Positions 26,442 to 38,200 of a DNA stretch of 52,785 nt are shown here, piece after piece (position 1 is the stretch's first letter; the number at the start of each line of letters is the position of its first letter). The stretch spans positions 1 through 52,785 of the forward strand of contig VGRO01000019.1 in the NCBI GenBank assembly GCA_016875335.1. Direction: 5' to 3'. A program made the position numbers and the translations under genes. The notes under the pieces were generated by a model. It searched no databases, was not told the DNA's origin, and saw only the letters and a list, made by a program, of their open reading frames with translations. The DNA comes from Deltaproteobacteria bacterium. Lineage in GTDB: Bacteria; Myxococcota_A; UBA9042.

Positions 26442-27131
26442 ATGTTCCGCTTCGTGTCCACCCGCTCGTTCCTGGCCGCAGGCACTGTCGCCGTGCTGGC
26501 CATCGGCGCCACCGCGTTTGCCGGCAGCCCGCCCAAGGCCGCGGCGCCAGGCGGCCGGCCCGACGCCCCTGCCGCCGCGCCCGGCATCTCCGGCCCCAGC
26601 AAGGAGCTGGCCGGCATCGCCCCACAGGAACTCAAGGCCGGCAACGCCGCCATCGGCGAGATGAAGAAGAAGCGCGGCGAGGTCGCCACCGTCGCGCCGA
26701 GCAAGGAAGCGATCGTGGCGTGGTTCACCGCGCTCAACATCAAGCACGGCGCCGACGACCAAGGCCGCATCATCGTGCCCTTCCGCGACGAGGCCAGCGG
26801 CGTCAACTTCAACATCCTGCTGATTCCGCGGGTCAAGCCGAGCACCGGCAACGTGTGGGCCATCCAGGGCGTCATCCCACTGGCGCTGCCGCTGCCGGGC
26901 GGCGATTCGGGCCTGGCGCGCGCGCTCATCTTCTCGAACAACTGGAACAACGAGCACTTCTTGAACAAGGTGAGCCTGATGCAGCCGGGCGAGAAACCGT
27001 TCTTCCTGCTCGACGCCACTATCGTATGCGAGGGCGGGCTGAACCAGGCGGACTTCTTCAACAACTTTCTGGTCTTGCTGGTGCAGGACGGCCTGAACTT
27101 CGCCAAGAAGGGCCTCGCTGAGCTCAAGTAG
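26442..27131 (+). CDS. exported YbjN-like protein
   Basis: AAGGAG six bases before the ATG sets the start. The 229 residues open with a signal peptide (FLAAGTVAVLAIGATAFA) and a Pro/Ala-rich linker. The globular part (about 80-229) has WFTALNIKHGADDQGRIIVPF, FSNNWNNEHFLNKVSLM and a closing ATIVCEGGLNQADFFNNFL helix. This resembles the YbjN fold, which is related to secretion chaperones. Most YbjN proteins are cytoplasmic, so an exported one is noteworthy. A strong hairpin terminator follows, suggesting a single-gene transcript. Confidence 0.65.
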   Translation: MFRFVSTRSFLAAGTVAVLAIGATAFAGSPPKAAAPGGRPDAPAAAPGISGPSKELAGIAPQELKAGNAAIGEMKKKRGEVATVAPSKEAIVAWFTALNIKHGADDQGRIIVPFRDEASGVNFNILLIPRVKPSTGNVWAIQGVIPLALPLPGGDSGLARALIFSNNWNNEHFLNKVSLMQPGEKPFFLLDATIVCEGGLNQADFFNNFLVLLVQDGLNFAKKGLAELK

Positions 27132-27150
27132 GCCATCCCGTGACGTGCGC

Positions 27151-27196
27151 ACAGGGAACCCGTTGGCGCACACCGCGGGTTCCCTGTTGCGTTTTT
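27151..27196 (+). terminator. intrinsic terminator
   Basis: A perfect 12-base stem pairs 27151-27162 (ACAGGGAACCCG) with 27176-27187, and TGCGTTTTT follows. It lies 20 bases after the stop of the YbjN-like gene and is the clearest rho-independent terminator in the window. Confidence 0.88.
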
Positions 27197-27244
27197 GGTC
27201 GAACACTGTTGCGTTCTTGACCACGCAAGGACCGTAATCCCCGC

Positions 27245-28489
27245 ATGAACCCGTCCTTTCCGATGCCGCCCGCTGCCGCCCCGCCGCCCCAACAAGGGGA
27301 GTCGTCGCGCAGCAAGGGACAGTTGCTGCTGCTTTTCCTCTTGCTCGGTGGCGTGTTGGGGGTCCTGTATGGGCTGTTGCAGGCCGGCGCGGTGTGCGGC
27401 GACGGCAGGTGCGACGCCGAGGCCGGCGAAACCTGGCTGACGTGCGCGAGCGACTGCGAATCGCGCTGCGGCGATGGCGTGTGTGACCCGGCCAAGGAGA
27501 CTGCGGCCACGTGTCCTGCCGACTGCAAGACCGTGTGCGGCGACGGCCGGTGCGACGCGCCCGCCGAGACAGCCGCCAACTGCCCCAAGGACTGCGCGGT
27601 CTGCGGCAACGGCAGGTGTGAGCCGCCCGCGGAAACGGCGGCCAGTTGCCCCAAAGACTGCAACACCTGCGGCAACGGCAGATGCGACGCTGGCGAGACG
27701 GCGGCCACTTGTCCTGACGACTGCCAACCGCAGGGCAAGTGCCGCGACAAGTCCTTTCGCCAGATGCTGGCGCGCATCGTGACCGACTGCGAAGGCGCGT
27801 GCGGCGTCGACGCCAAGAATCCGGTGGTCGGCTTGGACCTCGACCAGTTCAAGGCGATCTTCGCCCAGACCGGCGATCCTGGGTACGGCACCTATTTCGC
27901 GATCTTCGGTTGCAACGTCTGGAACGCCGATGGCACGGACTGCAAGGGCTTTGACAGCATGTACGCCGACCCGGACAAGTGCCCGGCCGACGGGGCCTTC
28001 GAGTGCGCGACGCGCGCCAGCGACCCCTGCAACCCGGCCGGCGCGCAGGGGCGGTGCAAGACCTACGCCAAGGCCATCCACAGCGAGTTCAAGGATTTCG
28101 CTCTCAAGTGGAAAGAAGCGCGCTACTTCATCCTGCTCGGCACCGCCAGCCGCGGCGGCAACACCCGCGTGGCCGGCAAGGAGGCGATGAGTGACGGCAA
28201 CCAGAAGCTGGCGCTCAAGCGCTCGGGCGCGCTGGAGAGCCTGCTGGCGCGGCTGCGCACCGAAGTGGCCGCGGCCGGCGGGGCGCTGGACGGCAAGGCC
28301 TACAAGGTGGCACTGGACAACACCCGGCAGTTCTTCGACACGCCAGAGTTCGGTGCGCTCATCCAAAAGCAGTTGGAGGCGCTGCCCCGCACCGATCGCG
28401 GGTTCAAGCCGACCACGGCCCATGCGGTGAACCGTTCGGTGATGGCATTGGCCATCAAGTGCGACTTGAGCGACGTTGGGGTCAAGTAG
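27245..28489 (+). CDS. membrane-anchored Cys-box protein with OmpA-like C-terminal domain
   Basis: The 414-residue protein has a Pro-rich cytoplasmic N-terminus, one transmembrane helix (about 26-46) and five Cys boxes of the form CGDGxCDxxAETAxxCPxDC (about 51-160). A middle domain with further Cys pairs follows. The last 120 residues resemble an OmpA-like peptidoglycan-associated domain, with ARYFILLGTASRGGNTR and NQKLALKRSGALESLLARL matching the strand and the N-x2-L-x2-R-R-A helix of that fold. Topology would place the Cys boxes and OmpA-like part in the periplasm. The role is unknown. The ribosome site is weak. Confidence 0.65.
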   Translation: MNPSFPMPPAAAPPPQQGESSRSKGQLLLLFLLLGGVLGVLYGLLQAGAVCGDGRCDAEAGETWLTCASDCESRCGDGVCDPAKETAATCPADCKTVCGDGRCDAPAETAANCPKDCAVCGNGRCEPPAETAASCPKDCNTCGNGRCDAGETAATCPDDCQPQGKCRDKSFRQMLARIVTDCEGACGVDAKNPVVGLDLDQFKAIFAQTGDPGYGTYFAIFGCNVWNADGTDCKGFDSMYADPDKCPADGAFECATRASDPCNPAGAQGRCKTYAKAIHSEFKDFALKWKEARYFILLGTASRGGNTRVAGKEAMSDGNQKLALKRSGALESLLARLRTEVAAAGGALDGKAYKVALDNTRQFFDTPEFGALIQKQLEALPRTDRGFKPTTAHAVNRSVMALAIKCDLSDVGVK

Positions 28490-28642
28490 CGCAGCGCTGG
28501 CCAGGGATACGCGATGGCTCAATACCGACCGCTTGCCCCATGGTGCTTCTTGCTTGCGGCACAGCCGTCGCGCCGCCTACCATGCGCAGTCGGGGCGGAT
28601 TCGCATCCACCCTGCCCGGCGGGAAGCGATCGCGAGGCGAAC

Positions 28643-31600
28643 ATGGATCCGAAACGCAGCGCAACTGGACGGCATGCGGGACGACTGCTCTTGCTGTCCA
28701 CGGCCTTGGCTGCAACCGCGTGCACCGGTGCGCCGCCGGCGGTGCCCGTCCAGGGCGGTGCTGCGACCCCTGACGCCGATGCCCAGGTCGCCGCCGATGC
28801 CACGCCGACGTCTGGCATGTCAGATGCATGGACCGCGGGCAGCCTGCCGGATGGCGCCGAGGACACCGTGCAAAGCTGCACCAGCTCCGCCCAGTGCGGG
28901 GCAGGCAAGGTGTGCTAGCTCTGGCCCGGACCGGGCGTGTGCGTCGCGTGCCTGACGAGCCTGGACTGTCCCACCGGCGACATGTGCATGCACGACCAGT
29001 GCGCGCCGCCGAAACCCTGCACGTCGGACAAGCAATGCGCAGCGCTCGACGCCGTGTGCAGCGGCGAGGCCGGGGTGTGCGTGCAGTGCCAGACAGCCGA
29101 CGAGTGCCCAGCCGGCAACGCCTGTGTGGCCAACCAATGCCATCCGCCAGGCGCGCCCTGCAAAAGCTCCAAAGAGTGCGGCCCCTACGAGCAGTTGTGC
29201 GACAAGTCCGCCGGTGTCTGCGTGGCGTGCGTCGAACATGCCGACTGCCCGGCCAAGGGCTATTGCTCGGGCAACGTGTGCGTGCCCGACGTGTGCAAGC
29301 CCGGCCAGAAGGCGTGCGCGAGCCCAACCACGCTCGCGGTGTGCGGCAACGATGGCGAGGGCGCGACCGACATCGTGTGCGCCGCCGGTCACGCTTGCGA
29401 AGACGACGACTGTCGGCCCGTTGTGTGTACACCAGGCCAGCTCCTGTGCACGGCGGACGGCAAGCCGGCCAGTTGCAGCAAGCGCGGAACCGTGATCATG
29501 CCCGGCGCACCCTGCCCTGCGGACACCAAGTGCCTGGCCGGCGTGTGCACCAGCGCCAAGTGCGTGGCCGGTTCCACCCAATGCGTCGGCACAGCAATCG
29601 GCACCTGCGCGGCCGACGGCCTGCAAATCACCGAGACCGCATGCCCGGTCGGGACGGCGTGCGACCCGGCGAGCCAACCTGTCGGCTGCAAACCCCAAGT
29701 CTGCAAGCCTGGATCAGCCACCTGTCAGGGGCCCCTGGCCAAGACCTGCACGGCCAACGGCCTGGGCCTGACCACAACGACGATTGCAGCAAGTTCGGCC
29801 CCGACGGCAAGCCGCGGGCGTGCGTCGATGGCGCGTGTGTCAAGCAGAACTGCGTTCCTGGATCATTGACCTGTCTCTCTGCTTCCAAACTTGCGACCTG
29901 CAAGGACAATGGCGTCGGCTACGACGAAAAGCCCTGTGCGGCCAGCGAGGCATGCGAAGCCAAGGCGTGCAAGCCCAAGGTGTGCGCACCGGGAGAGTCC
30001 GTGTGCATCGGCAGCGCCATCCACCTGTGCAGTCCTGCGGGCACCGCGCTCGACAAGCAATCCGAATGCCCGACCAACCAGTATTGCGTCGCGGCGGCCG
30101 GCAAGGCGCAGTGCAGTGCCCAACTGTGTGCGCCCGGATCGTCGGCGTGCACTGCCGCAAACGATGGCGTCAAGACCTGCAATGCAGGGGGATCCGGTTG
30201 GACCGTCGCCGCGTGCGCGGCCGGATTTGCGTGTGACGATGCCGTGTGCAAGCAGGTCGTGTGCAAGCCGGGATCGGTCGGTTGCACGGGCGCAGTCGCG
30301 GTCAAGTGCAACACCAGCGGCACTGCGACCGCGCTCGTCGCCGATTGCGCCGCGGTGGGCAAAGTCTGCGCAGCGGGCCAGTGCGTGGTCGCGGGCTGCG
30401 GCGACGGCAAGATCAACATCGCGGGCGAACAGTGCGACGACGGCAACGTCATCGACGGCGACGGCTGCAGCAGCGTGTGCCAGACCGAAGCCAAATGCGC
30501 GGCGGCGTGCCCCAAAGGCGAGGTGTGCCAGTCGAACGGCGGGTGCGCCAAGCCTTGCCCAAGCGGCGGGTGCGGCTATTCAGCCGACGACACGATGCTG
30601 ACCGGGGCCTCCACCGGGCTCACCGAGGTCGCCGATGGCGTCAAGGTCAACGGCGTCGGCCAACCCAAGGTCAACAAGTACCTGTGGGTCGCCAACTCGC
30701 CCAACAACACGGTCAGCCGCGTCGACGTCGATGCGTGCAAGGAGGTCGGTCGGTATGCGGTGTGCAAGGATCCGTCGCGCACCGCCGTGGACTTCGACGG
30801 CAATGCCTGGGTGGGATGCCGCGGCGACGGCGGCGTGGCGAAAATCATCGCCGACAAGAGCAAATGCGGGGACAAGAACGGCAACGGTGTGATCGAGACC
30901 TCGGAAGGGGCCGGGCCGGGCGCCGTTCTGCCCTTTGGCACCGACGAGTGCCTCGCGTTTACGGTAAACCCGGACGGGCCCACCATCGCGCGCGCCCTTG
31001 CGGTGGACGGCGACAACAACGTTTGGGTCGGGTTCTGGAATTCGAAGAATCTGCACCGACTCGATGGCAAGACCGGCAAATCGCTCGACAGCGTCAACGT
31101 CGGCTGCAACCCCTATGGCATGACCATCGACGGCAAAGGCGACGTGTGGGTGCAAGGCGCCGGCTGTGGGGCGTTGGTGCGGGTGACGCCGTCGACCAAG
31201 GCCATGCAGAAGTTCCCATACCCAGCCGGGGCCTACGGCATCAGCGCCGATCCCAAGGGCCGCATCTGGGTCGCGAGCGGCGGTTCCGCTTCGGTGTTCG
31301 ACGCCGCGAACGCTGGCCCCAACGCCTGGACGGTCGTTAGCCCCATCGCCAGCGGCGGTCGCGGGGTAGCGTGTGGGGCTGACGGCAGGGTGTACGTTGC
31401 CGCCGACGGGGCGAACAGCATCACGGTCATCGACGGCACGGTCAACCCGCCGAAAGTCGAAAAGAATCTATTGGGTGCCAAGTATCCGGTGGGCGTCGCG
31501 GTCGACAAGAACGGCCAGGTCTGGGCCGTCAACCAGGGCGGCAGCTCGGCGACCCGCCACGATCCGGTGGCTGGCACGGTCACGTGCACGGTGCCCGTCG

Positions 31601-32004
31601 GCAGCTCGCCGTACACGTACAGCGACATGACCGGCAACTCTTTGCAATTCCTCGGCTCGAAGACCGGCGCCTGGCGCGGCACGTTTTTCGTCGCGCACGC
31701 GCTTGGGCCGCTCGCCACGGTCAAAAACGTGACTTGGACGGGCCTCACGGTCAAGGTGCAGGTTCCTCAGGCGGCGACCTTGGTGGCCAAGGTGCGCACC
31801 GGCAATTCGGCGGACGCGCTCGCCAAGGCCGCCTGGTCGGTCCCGCTGCAGTTCAAAACCCCGGATACGCTGGATCTGGCACCGGTGGCGCCCTTGGCGG
31901 GGACGTACCTCGAGGTCGAGTTGGCGCTGGCGGTGGCGCCCGATGGCGCATCGCCGTTGGTGTCGAAGGTGGCCACGAGTTTTGCCGCGGATCCGGTGAA
32001 GTAG
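28643..32004 (+). pseudogene. Cys-rich lipoprotein with beta-propeller, broken by a stop and a frameshift
   Basis: The ATG at 28643 has GAGG upstream and a lipoprotein signal (LSTALAATAC). The frame is interrupted by TAG at 28916-28918, directly after CGAGKVC, yet the same frame continues with about 280 residues of convincing Cys-rich sequence (CVACLTSLDCPTGDMC and so on). Near 29770-29790 the good sequence moves to another frame (DDCSKFGPDGKPRACVDG) and continues to 32004. The restored protein would have about 1120 residues: many C-x-PG-x-x-x-C units, a Myxococcus-type repeat (CGDGKINIAGEQCDDGN) and a C-terminal Vgb/NHL-like propeller (NKYLWVANSPNNTVSRVD, NNVWVGFWNSKNLHRLDG). The span is 3362 bases, consistent with one indel. 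Confidence 0.75.
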
Positions 32005-32021
32005 GCGCTGGCGGCAAATGA

Positions 32022-32124
32022 CCCCGATTCCGAGTCGGGACAGGTCTTTGCATCTGTCCGCAAGACCTTGAGCTGCCCCCTGACCGGGACGCAGACAAGG
32101 TCCGGATTCTGGGTCAGGGGCAGC
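32022..32124. repeat. three adjacent inverted repeats after the broken propeller gene
   Basis: Stem 32023-32027 pairs with 32035-32039, 32042-32048 pairs with 32062-32068, and 32072-32084 pairs with 32113-32124 (GCTGCCCC-TGAC type, about 12 pairs with one extra C). A competing pairing of 32066-32070 with 32096-32100 is also possible. No T-tract follows. They could end the upstream transcript with the help of Rho, or form a leader for the giant-protein transcript. Confidence 0.5.
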
Positions 32125-32290
32125 GACTGCGCCAGGGACAGAGGCAGAGACCAAACCAGGGCCGGCGGCAGCCCCACATGCAGCCGCTTGTCCGCCCACA
32201 CTGGCAACCCGCCTGCGAATCGCCTACGCTGCGCGCCACCGGTGCGGCAGTGGGCGGCGCGGCCGGACCGGCATCTGCGCGGAGGAAGCC

Positions 32291-35200
32291 ATGCGCGCTC
32301 GACATTGGTGGGGCTCTCGATATCGCAATCTGGTCGCGCTTGCGCTTGCGGCGGGGTGGACCGCCTTGCCTGCGTGCGACGGCACCGACATCGCGGTGGT
32401 CGCGGGCGGCGTGCCCAAGGCGTCGATCGACGCCTCGTCCGAGGTCACCCAGACCACGGGCGGACCACAGCCCACGTGCCTGGCGGACAGCGACTGCGCG
32501 GCGCTGGGCGGCGGCCCGTGCACCCTGGCCTTGTGCGAGCCGCAAAGCAAGCGCTGCGTGGCGGTGCCCAAACCAGAGAACGCCGCGTGTGACGACGGCC
32601 AGCCGTGCAGCGCGGAGTCGCTGTGCATGGGCGGAGCCTGCAAGCCGACCAAGGGCATCGATTGCGACGACGGCAACCCGTGCACGGTCGACGTGTGCGC
32701 GCCTGCCGCCGGCTGCGCCCACGCCCCCAAACCCGTCGGACCGTGCGACGACGGCAACCCGTGCACGATCGGCGACCACTGCCAGGCCGGGGCGTGCGTG
32801 GCGGACAGCAACGCCTGCGCCTGCCAGAGCGACGCCGATTGCTCACAATTTTCCACGGATGCGTGCGCTGGGCCGCTGCAGTGCTCCTCGGGCGTGTGCG
32901 CGGTCAATCCCGCGGCCAAGGTCAACTGTGACGACGACAACGTGTGCACCACCGACGTCTGCGACCCCAAGACGGGCACTTGCAGCCACAGCGCCACCGC
33001 CGACGGCGTGCCGTGCGACGACGGCGACGTGTGCACCTTCGGCGAGACCTGCCAGGGCCTCGCGTGCAAGGCAGGCGCGGTCGCGACCTGCCCGGTCGGC
33101 CCTGGGGGCTGCCCGACCAGTTGCGACAAGAAGCTCGGCTGCACCGGAGCGGCGACGGCCGGCGGTACGTGCGACGACGGCAACGCATGCACGACAGGCG
33201 ACACCTGCGTGTGGGGGGCGTGCGTCGGCAAGCCAACCTGCGGTTGCCAGTTGGCCAGCGATTGCAGCTCGACGGTCGCCGCGTGCGCCGGGCAAGTCGC
33301 GTGCGTGGCCGGGGCGTGCGTCGTCGACGCCAGCAAAGCGCTGCCGTGCGAAGCGACGGAGGCCAAGGCCTGCGAAACGCCCATCTGCACCGCGAAAGGT
33401 TGCGCCAAAGCCGCATTGCCGGATGGAGCGGCGTGCAGCGACGGCGACGCCTGCACCCTCAGCGACGTGTGCAAGGGGGCTGCGTGCAAGGGCAGCCAGA
33501 CGGCGATGTGCGACGACGGCAACCCGTGCACCCTCGACAACTGCGTGTCGGCGGCCGGTTGTCAGCATGCTCCGACCGCGATCGGCCAACCGTGCAGCGA
33601 TGGCAACCCATGCACGACGGGCGAATCGTGCGGCGACGGCCTGTGCGCGGCCGGCAAAGCGGTGTGCGACGACGGCGACGTGTGCACGGCCGACGTGTGC
33701 GACCCGATCAACGGCGGAAAGTGCACGCAAATCGCCACCGCCGACGGCACCAAGTGCGACGACGACGACGACTGCACCGTCACGGGCGTGTGCGCTGGCG
33801 GCAAGTGCATCGCGAGCCAAATTCTGGACTGCGACGACGCCAACCCCTGCACCGCCGACTTGTGCGTGCCCAATGGCTGCAGCCATCTGCCGATCGCGCC
33901 GGGCGGGTCGGTCATCGCCTGCAACGACGCCAACCCCTGCACGACGGGCGATGTCTGCGACACGGGGGTGTGCAAGGGCACGCCGGGCGCATGCGAGTGC
34001 GAGACCAACGCCGACTGCACGGGCAAGGAAGATGGGAACTTGTGCAACGGCACGCTGCACTGCGTGGCCAACGCGTGCCAGGTGGATCCGGCGACCGTGG
34101 TCGCGTGCAGCCTGTCGGCCAACCCGTGCGTGGCCATCGCGTGCCAGCCGACCTTGGGCCTCTGTGTCCAAGTGCCGGTGCCCGTCGATGTCACGGCGAC
34201 CTTGTGCAGCGACGGCAACGCCTGCACCTTGGCCGACAAATGCGGCGCGGGCGGCGTGTGCCTGCCGGGCCCTGCGACCGTGTGCAACGACCAGAACGTA
34301 TGCACCAACGACGTGTGCGACCCGGCCAAGGGCTGCACCTACCTGCCCTACGACGCGACGCAGGCCGCCCAGTGCGACGACGGCAACCCGTGCACCTTTG
34401 GCGACCTCTGCGCCGCGGGGGCCTGCACCGCGGGCAAGAACGCGTGCGAGTGCCTGACCGATTTCGACTGCGCCGCCAAGGACAACGGCAATCCGTGCGA
34501 CGGCAAGCTGGTGTGCACCGGTGGCGCGTGCGTCAACGACGGCAAGACCGTGACCTGTCCGCCGGGCGCCAGTGCCTGCGTCACCAGCCAATGCGACCCC
34601 AAATCGGGCCTATGCGTCAGCTTCGCATCACCGGACGGCACCGGCTGCGGCACATCGGGCACGTGCACCACCGGCGGCACCTGCAAACAGGGCGCGTGCC
34701 AGGGGGCGACGGTTTCGGGCTGCGACGACGGCAACCCGTGCACCAAGGACAGCTGCGAACCGAGCGGCTGCGTGCACAGCGTGGCCGTCGGCAGTGCCTG
34801 CGACGACGGCAACAGTTGCACCAAAGGCGAGGCGTGCTCGGCCGGCGGCACCTGCGGCGGTGGCACCAACGTGTGCACCTGCAAGGCCGACAGCGATTGC
34901 TTGTCGTTCGACGACGGCAACCTGTGCAACGGCATCTATAGCTGCCAGGGCGGCCAATGCCAGCCCAAGACTGGCAGCGTCGTCGTGTGCGACAAGGCCA
35001 AGGACGGCCCGTGCGCCACCAACACCTGCGACACCAAGACCGGCCAGTGCGCCATGGTCCAACAAGCCGACGGCACGGCATGCAGCGACGGCGACGCCTG
35101 CACCCAATCCGAGGCCTGCGCCGCGGGCACCTGCAAAGGCGGGTCGGCCCTGAACTGCGATGACGGCAATGCGTGCACCGCCGACGGCTGCAGCCCGATT

Positions 35201-38200
35201 GGTGGCTGCACCCACACCAACACCACGTTGGCGTGCGACGACGGCAACCCATGCACCACCACCGACGCGTGCAAAGACGGCAAGTGCGCCGGCACCGGCA
35301 CCTGCGAGTGCAAGACAGACTCCGACTGCAAGAACGACGCCGACCTGTGCAACGGCGTGGTCAAGTGCAGCAATTTCGTGTGCCAGACCGACCCGAAGAG
35401 CATCGTGACCTGCGCACCTGGGACGGGCGGCGCCTGTGCCGTCAACGCCTGCGAGCCCAAGACCGGCGTATGCGGATTGACTGCGGTGCCCGACGGCACC
35501 CAGTGCGACGACAACAGCGTGTGCACCGGCAAGGACCAGTGCGTCGCCGGCACCTGCAAGGGCACAGCGGCCAACTGCGACGACAAGAATCCTTGCACGA
35601 CCGACGTCTGCGACCCCAAGGCCGGCTGCAACAACACCGCCAACACCGCACCGTGCGAAGACGGCAACGCGTGCAGCGCCCCCGACGTGTGCAACAAGGG
35701 TGGCTGCGCGCCCGGGCCCAACGTGTGCGGCGTGTGCAAGACCGACGCCGACTGCAAAGACGACGGCAACCTGTGCAACGGCACCTTGCAGTGCAGCAAC
35801 GGCCAATGCGTCTCCAAGCCCGGCAGCGTGGTAACCTGCCCGGCCGGCGACGCGTGCACCAGCATCGCCTGCGTGCCCAGCAGCGGCCAATGCCAAAAAA
35901 CCAGCAAGCCCGACGGCCAAGGCTGCGATGACGGCACAGCCTGCACCGGCAGCTCCGCGTGTTTTGGCGGCGCGTGCGTGGGCAGCAGTCCCCTGAACTG
36001 CGACGACAAGAACGTGTGCACGCTCGACAGTTGCGACGCCAAGGTAGGCTGCCAACACAGCCCGGTGCCCGGCGCCTGCGACGACGGCAACGCCTGCACG
36101 GTCGGCGACATGTGTTCGCCAGTCGGCCAGTGCATCTCGGGCGTCAACCAGTGCCAGTGCACATCGGACGCCGACTGCGGCAAATTCGAGGACGGCGATC
36201 TGTGCAACGGCACCCTGGTCTGCGCGGCCAACAAGTGTGCCGTCAAGACGGGGTCGGTGGTGATCTGCCCCGATGCTGGCCCCTGTGTGACCAACACGTG
36301 CGCGGCGACCACTGGAAAATGTACGGCGGCCCCCAAAGCGAACGGCACCCCCTGCGACGACAAGAGCTTGTGCACCAGCGGCGACACTTGCCAGGGTGGC
36401 CAATGCACCGGGGCCACCCTGAACTGCGCGGACAACAACCCCTGCACCGTGGACCTGTGCGATGCCAACCAGGGCTGCACCCACCCGGCAGCAAGCGACG
36501 GCACGGGGTGCGACGACGGCAACAAGTGTACCGGCAGCGACGTCTGCAAAGCCGGCCAATGCGCGAGCGGCGCCAATGTGTGCCAGTGCCAGGCGACCGC
36601 GGACTGCGGCAAGTTCGAGGACGGCGACGCCTGCAACGGCACGTTGGTCTGCACCAACAACGCCTGTGTGCTCGACAACAAGACCATCGTGACCTGCGCG
36701 GCGACCGGCAAACAGTGCACCGCCAACCAGTGCAACCCCGCCAACGGCAAATGCGAAACCAGCAACGCGGCCAACGGCACGCCCTGCGGCGGTCCCGAAC
36801 TGTGCGGCGGCGTCGGCCAATGCCAAGCCGGCGTCTGCAACGGCCCCAACGGCTGTGGCGACGACGGCAACCCGTGCACCACTGCGGTGTGCGGCAGCTC
36901 GGGCACCTGTTCGCAGACCAACAACACCGCCGCATGCGACGATGGCAACGTGTGCACGGTCGGCGACGTGTGCAGCGCTGGCGCCTGCAAGTCCGGTGCC
37001 AACCAGTGCCAGTGCAAGGTCGATGCGGACTGCGCGGCGCTCGACAACGGCAACCTGTGCGACGGCGTATTGATGTGCAGCAACAACCAGTGTGTGCCCA
37101 AGCCCAATAGCGTCGTCGTGTGCACACCCAGCACTGGCACGTGCCAGTCGAACCAGTGCGACCCCAAGACCGGCCAATGCGGGCAGGCCAACAAGGCCAA
37201 CGGCACCCCGTGCGACGACACCGACGCGTGCACCACCCAGGGCCAGTGCTTTGGCGGCGCGTGCCTGGTCGGCCAGGTCAACTGCAACGACAACAACGTC
37301 TGCACCATCGACAGTTGCGAGCCCAAGACCGGCTGCAAGCACACCAACACCATCGCGCAGTGCAACGACAACAACCCGTGCACGCCGATCGACGTGTGCC
37401 TCAACGGCGTGTGCCAGGGTCCCTTCAACAACTGCGTGTGCCAGAACGACAGCCAGTGCCAGCAAGACAACAACGCCTGCAACGGCGTGCTGAGCTGCCA
37501 GCAGGGCACCTGCAAGGTCAAGCCCGGCAGCGTCGTGGTCTGCGACGCGAGCAAGGACACCGCGTGCCTGGGCAATACCTGCCAGCCGGCGACAGGGTCG
37601 TGCCTGCTGCTGCCCAAGCCGCCGGGAACGCCATGCAACGACGGCAACACCTGCACCGGCGGCGACGTGTGTTCGTTTGGCACCTGCATCGGCGTGCCGG
37701 CCAACTGCGACGACGGGGTAGGCTGCACCCTGGACGCCTGCGACGCCAAGACCGGTTGCACCCATGTCGGCCAGGGCGCGCTGTGCAACGACAACAACGT
37801 GTGCACGACGGACAACTGCGACCTGGTGGCCGGTTGCCTGTCAACGCCAGCCTTGGGGGGCAAGTGCGACGACGGCAGCGCCTGTACCACCGGCGACGTG
37901 TGCGGCGTGCAAGGCGGCAAACCGGCGTGCGTGGGTGGCGCGAGTCTGGTCTGCAACGACAACAACCCCTGCACCGGCGACACCTGCGACGCCAAGGTCG
38001 GCTGCGTGTTCACGCCCCAAAATGGCGCGGCGTGCAGCGACAACACCGCATGCACCACGGGCGACATCTGCACGGGCGGCGCGTGCGTCGGCACCAAGCT
38101 GCCTTGCAACGACAACAACCCGTGCACCACCGACTCGTGCAACCCGCAGACCGGCTGCGTGTTCACCCAGACCGGCGACACCTGCAACGACAACAACGCC

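Noticed and set aside
28916..28918. TAG as a recoded codon (pyrrolysine-type or other readthrough)
   Set aside because: No pyl genes are seen, the site is not in a known recoded family, and the same gene has an independent frameshift. Pseudogene or sequence error is simpler.
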